Shown here: positions 62,032 through 64,000 of the stretch, one piece after another | Position numbering within the stretch: position 1 is the first letter of the stretch | How the letters are laid out: each line of letters starts with the position of its first letter | From: Lachnospiraceae bacterium UBA3762 | GTDB lineage: Bacteria > Bacillota > Clostridia > Lachnospirales > Lachnospiraceae | DNA length: 64,000 nucleotides | Assembly (NCBI GenBank): GCA_002371615.1 | Contig: DFGA01000011.1 | Location: 25,946-89,945, forward strand | Direction of reading: 5' to 3' | The notes under the pieces: model-generated | Database searches by the model: none | What the model saw: the letters and a program-made list of their open reading frames with translations, nothing else | Told to the model about the DNA's origin: nothing | Program-made: the position numbers and the translations under genes

Positions 62032-62538
62032 ATGTACAGAAAAGCAGTAATGCTCTTATTGATATTAATAAGTTACCTTATACAAAGTACCATGATCCGT
62101 ATATTGCCTATCGGAGGAGTTGCTCCGAATCTGCTTATAATTCTGACTTCATGTTTCGGATTTATGCGCGGCAAAAAGGACGGAATGTTCGTTGGATTTA
62201 TATCCGGTCTTGTGATGGATATTCTGTTCGGGGATCTGATAGGATTCTATGCGCTTGTATACATGGTCATCGGTTATCTGAACGGTTTCTTTGCAAGCAT
62301 ATTTTATCCGGAAGACATTAAACTGCCGGTTGCTCTTATAACAAGCAGTGAGCTTGTATATTGCTTTATTGTGTATATTTTTCAATTCCTTATACAGGGC
62401 AAGCTCAGGTTCGGATACTATTTTCTGCACATAATCCTTCCGGAGATCGTCTATACGATTTTTGTCACTATCATAATTTATAAGATCATACTGAACATTA
62501 ATGAATGGCTTGAAGACCTTGAAAGAAGGAGTGCCTGA
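62032..62538 (+). CDS. mreD: Rod shape-determining protein MreD
   Basis: 168 residues with five membrane helices. LLIILTSCFGFMRGKKDGMFVGFISGLVMDILFGDLIGFYAL is the most conserved part of the family. MreD is a membrane partner of MreC. Translationally coupled on both sides. Confidence 0.93.
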   Translation: MYRKAVMLLLILISYLIQSTMIRILPIGGVAPNLLIILTSCFGFMRGKKDGMFVGFISGLVMDILFGDLIGFYALVYMVIGYLNGFFASIFYPEDIKLPVALITSSELVYCFIVYIFQFLIQGKLRFGYYFLHIILPEIVYTIFVTIIIYKIILNINEWLEDLERRSA

Positions 62539-64000
62539 TTGTTTTCTGATATCAAGGAATGGCTCAAAGATGCCATTTTTAACCGTTTTACATTTTTGAT
62601 GATCATTTTTGTGGGATTGATCGTTGTTCTTGTGCAACGTTTATTTGTGATGCAGATAATAAACGGGCAGGATTATCTGAATAACTTCAAACTGACGATC
62701 AAGAAAGAGACTACACTCAAGAGTACCCGCGGTAACATATACGACAGGAACGGGAATCTTCTTGCATACAATAAACTGGCTTATTCTGTTACGATAGAAG
62801 ATAATTTCGAATCCGGAAAAAACAAGAATGCCATGATCAATGATTCCATATTTCGCGCGATCAATATTATTGAGAGCTGTGAAGATAAGGTATCTAACGG
62901 ATTTGAGATCATATTAAACGATGACGATCAGTATGAATTTACAATTACGGGAACAAGACTGCTCCGGTTTCTTGCCGATATATACGGACACAAATCAACC
63001 GATGATCTGACTACACAGCAGCGGAACTCGACTCCGGATGATGTGATCTATTATCTGTCGGATTCCAAAAAATACGGGATCGGACATACTGTGATAGATG
63101 AAAAAGGAAACAGCCGTTTTGTTCCGTTTGAAGGTTATACTAAAGAAGAAGTCCTGAAAATACTGACGATAAGGTATAAGCTTTCCACAAACAGCTATCA
63201 GAAATATTTGTCTACCGTAATAGCGGATGATGTCAACGAGAAAACAGTTGCTGCCATAAAAGAGAATTCCGATATACTTCAGGGCATTTCAATTGAAGTA
63301 AATACACTCCGCCAATATAACGATCCGGTATATTTCGCACATATCATCGGATATACCGGGAATGCCTCTCCGGATGATCTTGCGGAGCTTGCATCTTCCG
63401 AACATGACTATAATGCTGCCGATATGGTCGGTAAATCCGGAATAGAAAAATCAATGGAAGAGTATCTGCAGGGTACCAAAGGAAAAGATGTGATCTACGT
63501 CGATAATATGGGTAAAATCATAGAGTCTATATCCCATGTTGACCCTAAAGCCGGTAATGATGTTTATCTGTCTATAGATTCCGATCTCCAGAAAGCCGTA
63601 TACAACATGCTTGAGCAAAAACTTGCCGGTATACTCGTTTCAAAGATCGTAAACATGAAGACGTATAATAATGATACGGTCAAATCTTCACTGATGATGA
63701 TACCGATCGATGATGTGTATTATGCTCTTATTAACAACAGCGTAATTGATACGGAACACATGGCAGGGGAAAACGCCGCAACATATGAAAAACAGGTAAA
63801 TGATGCTTTTATCGCAAAACGCAATTCTGTAATGGAAAGGCTTCGCGAGGAGCTTATGACGGGTAAGACCCCTTATAAAGATCTTCCGGATGAGATGAAA
63901 GTATATGAAAGCTATATAGTTACAAGACTTATGTCCCAGTCTACGGGAGTTCTCATTTCGGACCTTATTGACAGAGATGACAAAACATATATTGACTGGA
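62539..64000 (+). CDS. Class B penicillin-binding protein 2 (MrdA-like), N-terminal part
   Basis: Open from TTG 62539 to the window end (487 codons, truncated). The start directly follows the mreD stop, with AAGGAG at 62526-62531. One membrane helix (about 17-38) precedes the pedestal domain, with STRGNIYDRNGNLLAYN (about 57-73) and VGKSGIEKSMEEYLQGTKG. After SIDSDLQKAVYNMLE, relatives continue with a GAVV-type strand into the transpeptidase. Here about 130 extra residues, mostly helical and charged, follow first, so the catalytic SxxK lies beyond the window. Position after mreBCD supports an elongasome transpeptidase role. Confidence 0.88.
   Translation, partial: MFSDIKEWLKDAIFNRFTFLMIIFVGLIVVLVQRLFVMQIINGQDYLNNFKLTIKKETTLKSTRGNIYDRNGNLLAYNKLAYSVTIEDNFESGKNKNAMINDSIFRAINIIESCEDKVSNGFEIILNDDDQYEFTITGTRLLRFLADIYGHKSTDDLTTQQRNSTPDDVIYYLSDSKKYGIGHTVIDEKGNSRFVPFEGYTKEEVLKILTIRYKLSTNSYQKYLSTVIADDVNEKTVAAIKENSDILQGISIEVNTLRQYNDPVYFAHIIGYTGNASPDDLAELASSEHDYNAADMVGKSGIEKSMEEYLQGTKGKDVIYVDNMGKIIESISHVDPKAGNDVYLSIDSDLQKAVYNMLEQKLAGILVSKIVNMKTYNNDTVKSSLMMIPIDDVYYALINNSVIDTEHMAGENAATYEKQVNDAFIAKRNSVMERLREELMTGKTPYKDLPDEMKVYESYIVTRLMSQSTGVLISDLIDRDDKTYIDW

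Noticed and set aside
1..64000. CRISPR arrays, insertion sequences, tRNA/rRNA genes, prophage or defence systems
   Set aside because: None seen on either strand; the window is core chromosome with short intergenic gaps.

Overview
The window looks like a chromosomal segment of a Gram-positive anaerobe of the Lachnospiraceae type (class Clostridia). The evidence is the gene order rpmB <> asp23(yloU)-fakA(yloV)-recG, the ytfI-gerW pair, a NusG domain II protein with a Gx transporter, a short-form HisG that depends on HisZ, mreBCD with a class B PBP, and SigA-type promoters with strong GGAGG ribosome sites. Almost everything is on the + strand. The only minus-strand genes are a diguanylate cyclase, an HD-GYP protein and rpmB. 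I see no transposase, phage gene, CRISPR array, tRNA or rRNA. The DNA is densely coding. The only gene-free stretch over 300 bases (6186-6505) holds a small RNA with its own promoter and terminator, most likely 6S RNA.

Layout. 1-393: end of pckA. 519-6185: tyrS followed without a break by a dlt/alginate-acylation-like set (adenylating enzyme, carrier protein, MBOAT acyltransferase, SGNH/DltD-like protein). 6224-6435: 6S-like RNA. 6506-11826: YihY, pheS, pheT, queA. 11905-16045: PilZ protein, gpmI, EF-G paralog. 16121-17215 (-): GGDEF protein. 17357-19835: NusG-II protein, Gx transporter, ruvA, ruvB. 19903-25780: zapA, U32 protein, SEDS protein, PBP, Nudix. 25796-26857 (-): HD-GYP. 26985-28627: orphan small protein, ytfI-like, gerW-like. 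28692-28877 (-): rpmB. 29042-33142: asp23, fakA, recG. 33256-39188: topoisomerase IV-like pair, rsmD, coaD, coiled-coil protein. 39258-44816: pepD, rsmF-like, HAD, membrane protein, RluD-type synthase, recU. 44889-49690: histidine genes, including a hisZ-hisG fusion and a hisF-like/hisIE fusion. 49697-60092: radical SAM protein, DUF2344, RNase E/G, mutS, mutL, miaA, PLP enzyme. 60147-64000: mreB-like, mreC, mreD and the start of PBP2.

How the genes fit together. Cell wall and shape genes form three groups: the SEDS/PBP pair, mreBCD-PBP2, and the acylation locus that probably decorates an envelope polymer. DNA repair is dense (ruvAB, recG, recU, mutS-mutL, topo IV). Translation genes are spread throughout (tyrS, pheST, queA, miaA, the EF-G paralog, and rRNA modification by rsmD, rsmF and RluD types). 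Three c-di-GMP genes (PilZ, GGDEF, HD-GYP) lie within 15 kb, each with its own predicted promoter.

Most of the window is ordinary core genome. The parts that deserve attention are the two unusual histidine fusions, the tyrS-coupled acylation locus, the divergent MreB-like protein with an inverted repeat across its promoter, the HD-GYP protein lacking its HD histidine, and the small RNA. Identities were assigned by eye from motifs and gene order; no database search was run.
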